Source: Thermoprotei archaeon (GTDB taxonomy: Archaea; Thermoproteota; Methanomethylicia; Nezhaarchaeales; WYZ-LMO8). From it: DNA of 31,691 nucleotides. Below, in pieces: positions 30,170 to 31,691 of this stretch; positions within the stretch are counted from its first letter, which is position 1; each line of letters begins with the position of its first letter. A program made the position numbers and the translations under genes. The notes under the pieces were generated by a model. That model was not told where the DNA came from and did not search any database. It saw only the letters and a list, made by a program, of their open reading frames with translations. The DNA is taken from assembly GCA_003649565.1 (NCBI GenBank), contig QMSF01000001.1, positions 1 through 31,691 of the forward strand, in the 5' to 3' direction.

Positions 30170-30227
30170 CACTTATAGATACACTTTATTACTATCGAGT
30201 ACATAAGTAAGTTATGGGGGTAACTGC

Positions 30228-30506
30228 ATGAGTAAGAACATGGTTAAGAATAAGAAGAACAGGGGTCCTATCGTAGACGGGTTCTACAAGTATCGTGAGG
30301 AGCTTATCGCTGCTGTAGAGTACCTTATGAAGTATCGTGGCATTACCAGAAATAGCGAGATTGCAAGGAGGCTGAATGTAAGCCCGTTCACAGTGAGGAA
30401 CATAAAGCAGATCCTGAAGAGGAGGAAGGCTAGGAAAGAGAGGGAAAAGGCTGAACCGAAAAAGCCTAAAGACATTATTGAGGAGATTCTAGGTGGTGAG
30501 CAGTAG
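30228..30506 (+). CDS. Small helix-turn-helix DNA-binding protein, 92 aa
   Basis: ATG after GGGGGTAACTGC. Basic N-terminus, then helix YREELIAAVEYLMKYRG and HTH NSEIARRLNVSPFTVRNIKQ (residues 42-61), with a very basic Lys/Arg stretch after it. Looks like a MerR/LuxR-type tri-helix reader or sigma-like HTH. The FUN14 gene starts at the next base after its stop, so they share an operon. Confidence 0.75.
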   Translation: MSKNMVKNKKNRGPIVDGFYKYREELIAAVEYLMKYRGITRNSEIARRLNVSPFTVRNIKQILKRRKARKEREKAEPKKPKDIIEEILGGEQ

Positions 30507-30893
30507 ATGGATGCTTCGACACTGGCACTCCAAGCTGTCGGTGGCTTTGTCGCTGGCGGCTTAATAGGCTATGCAATAAGGAAGGCTGCCAAGTGGATCC
30601 TAGTGGCGACAGGCTTCATGCTCCTGCCAGTGTTCGGCCTGTGGCACCTCGGTCTGGTCAGCGTCAACTGGGAGGGTGTGAACGAGCTTGTGGGCAAGTT
30701 CGTCGGGTGGCTTGGAATGAACCTCTCCGACATGAGTCTAGTGCTGGCAAGCGCTGGCGCCTTCGGAGTAAGCGGGTTGCTAGGGTTTTTCTTCGGCATT
30801 TCGGGAGGGTTTAGGCACAGCATTTTCCCAGTGCCTACAAGGCACTTCAGATTTGTAAAGCGTAAAAGCCGAAGCGCGGAAGAGCGGGGGTAA
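30507..30893 (+). CDS. FUN14-family membrane protein with C-terminal RFVKRK tag, 128 aa
   Basis: AVGGFVAGGLIGYAIRKAAKWI and VNWEGVNELVGKF match the FUN14 fold: Gly-rich helices in the first half, the conserved V-N-W-E in the middle and a Gly-rich helix (residues 72-98) near the end. The C-terminal tail FRFVKRKSRSAEERG carries the tag. FUN14 proteins in archaea are of unknown role; in eukaryotes they lie in the mitochondrial outer membrane. The tag here suggests it was recruited into the tag system. Confidence 0.75.
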   Translation: MDASTLALQAVGGFVAGGLIGYAIRKAAKWILVATGFMLLPVFGLWHLGLVSVNWEGVNELVGKFVGWLGMNLSDMSLVLASAGAFGVSGLLGFFFGISGGFRHSIFPVPTRHFRFVKRKSRSAEERG

Positions 30894-30896
30894 CCA

Positions 30897-31691
30897 ATGG
30901 AGGCTGAAGTCATTGGGAGAGTGCACCTAATACCGCCTAGAGGCATCCTAGCCGAGCTGAAGCCAGTAGTGCTTAGGAAGTTCAACGGCGGAGAATTCAA
31001 GTACATCGACGGAAGCTTTAGGTTGCCGAGCGATAAGATGAAGTTCGAGATAGAGGCTGTAGTAGATGATGACTGCAATGTGTGCCCAGTAGCAGTAGAG
31101 TTGCTGTCTGAGCTGGCTGCAAAATTCGAGAACGTAATTGCCAAGGTATACAATATAACTTATGTGAAGAGCCCCTTCGAGCCCATAACAGCTACTCCAA
31201 CATTTAGGATAAACGGTAAGGTTAGGTTTACCGGGATACCTCTGGACCCAGACGGAATAAACCGCTACTTCTCGGAGTTCCTAAAGGAAGCCTACATTGT
31301 CTCCCATCCCAAGCTACAATGGCTTGTTGATAGGATAAGGAGATACGCTGAAATGCATGGCTACAGGCGTAACCCGAACGATGTAGCCTACATGAACCTG
31401 GTCTACAAGCTGCTTAAGAACATCGATGAGTACGGTCATCCCTACTGTCCTTGCAGACCGCTAAAGAAGAAGCCAGGTATGAGCCCAGAGAAGATTTATG
31501 AGCTCAACAAGGACAAGATTTGCCCATGCATGTATGCACCTATGGATATAAAGAGTAAAGGACACTGTTTATGTGGGCTCTTCTGGACCAAGGAGAAGGT
31601 TGATGAATACATCAGGAAGAGATTGGAGAAGTATGGCTGGATACTTAATGAGATAGAGCAGGTCCAAAAGGCTTTGGAGGAGCTGAAAAAG
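30897..31691 (+). CDS. Thioredoxin-like/ferredoxin-thioredoxin reductase fusion, partial (265 codons to window end)
   Basis: Starts three bases after the FUN14 stop and is open to the last base. Residues 50-130 are thioredoxin-like: a C60-N-V-C63 site and a cis-Pro at ATPTF (99-103). Residues 180-230 match the catalytic subunit of ferredoxin-thioredoxin reductase: CPC (184-186), CPC (209-211), CLC (224-226), with longer spacings than the plant type (22 and 12 instead of 16 and 8, from memory). The fusion would pass electrons from ferredoxin through an Fe-S site to its own CxxC. The stop lies beyond the window. Confidence 0.8.
   Translation, partial: MEAEVIGRVHLIPPRGILAELKPVVLRKFNGGEFKYIDGSFRLPSDKMKFEIEAVVDDDCNVCPVAVELLSELAAKFENVIAKVYNITYVKSPFEPITATPTFRINGKVRFTGIPLDPDGINRYFSEFLKEAYIVSHPKLQWLVDRIRRYAEMHGYRRNPNDVAYMNLVYKLLKNIDEYGHPYCPCRPLKKKPGMSPEKIYELNKDKICPCMYAPMDIKSKGHCLCGLFWTKEKVDEYIRKRLEKYGWILNEIEQVQKALEELKK

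Noticed and set aside
30041..30227. Hidden gene or structured RNA in the gap before the HTH gene
   Set aside because: Only short frames without ribosome sites; apart from the ACCTAGTGT repeat and T/A-rich promoter-like sequence nothing is supported.

Overview
The window looks like DNA of a thermophilic archaeon, or of a large archaeal plasmid, virus or integrated element; Thermoproteota-like is my inference. The reasons are AT-rich TATA-type promoters, many GTG and TTG starts behind Shine-Dalgarno sites, AGG/AGA arginine codons, overlapping genes, and archaeal-style families (AbrB, ribbon-helix-helix, FUN14, CPBP protease, ferredoxin-thioredoxin reductase-like). No capsid, terminase, integrase, tRNA, rRNA, transposase or CRISPR array was recognised.

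The window is a mosaic. Two outer blocks (about 1-6.3 kb and 18.6-24.3 kb, plus parts of 28.7-30.9 kb) encode mostly membrane or secreted proteins. Otherwise unrelated proteins there share a short basic-aromatic tag, roughly [RK]-[FY]-V-[RK]-[RK]-K. It sits at the extreme N-terminus, in a C-terminal tail after the last membrane helix, or in a loop. Carriers include a membrane-anchored subtilisin-like protease (two tandem copies), a CPBP/Rce1-type intramembrane protease (three copies), a FUN14 protein, two surface proteins with one C-terminal anchor, several multi-pass proteins, small soluble helical proteins, and a 46-residue peptide encoded immediately before a radical SAM enzyme. Where topology can be guessed, the tag lies in the cytoplasm. 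This is the best candidate for an undescribed system: a shared docking, sorting or packaging signal serving a membrane-associated assembly that has its own proteases.

The middle block (about 6.4-18.6 kb) lacks the tag, is more AT-rich, and looks like a separate accessory module. It has a 0.55 kb non-coding region with 11-bp iterons, a 17-bp-arm palindrome and a candidate small RNA. A 13-gene leftward operon follows (zinc-ribbon miniproteins, a PD-(D/E)XK nuclease-like protein, and a DNA methyltransferase with four SPP(Y/C) motifs); many of its gene junctions are near copies of one sequence. Divergent from it run AbrB and ParB-like genes with a DPPW methyltransferase. Several small genes, some with ribbon-helix-helix domains, then follow, and three promoters share one conserved double-TATA element.

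The 24.3-28.65 kb block is a tightly overlapping leftward operon: two coiled-coil proteins, a helical/winged-helix-like protein, a small membrane protein, a thioredoxin-fold CxxC protein and a cysteine-rich double-repeat protein fused to a ribbon-helix-helix domain. The right end (28.7-31.7 kb, rightward) holds the tag peptide, the radical SAM enzyme, a YdjM/DUF457-like membrane protein, an HTH protein, tagged FUN14 and a thioredoxin-FTR fusion that reaches the last base of the window.
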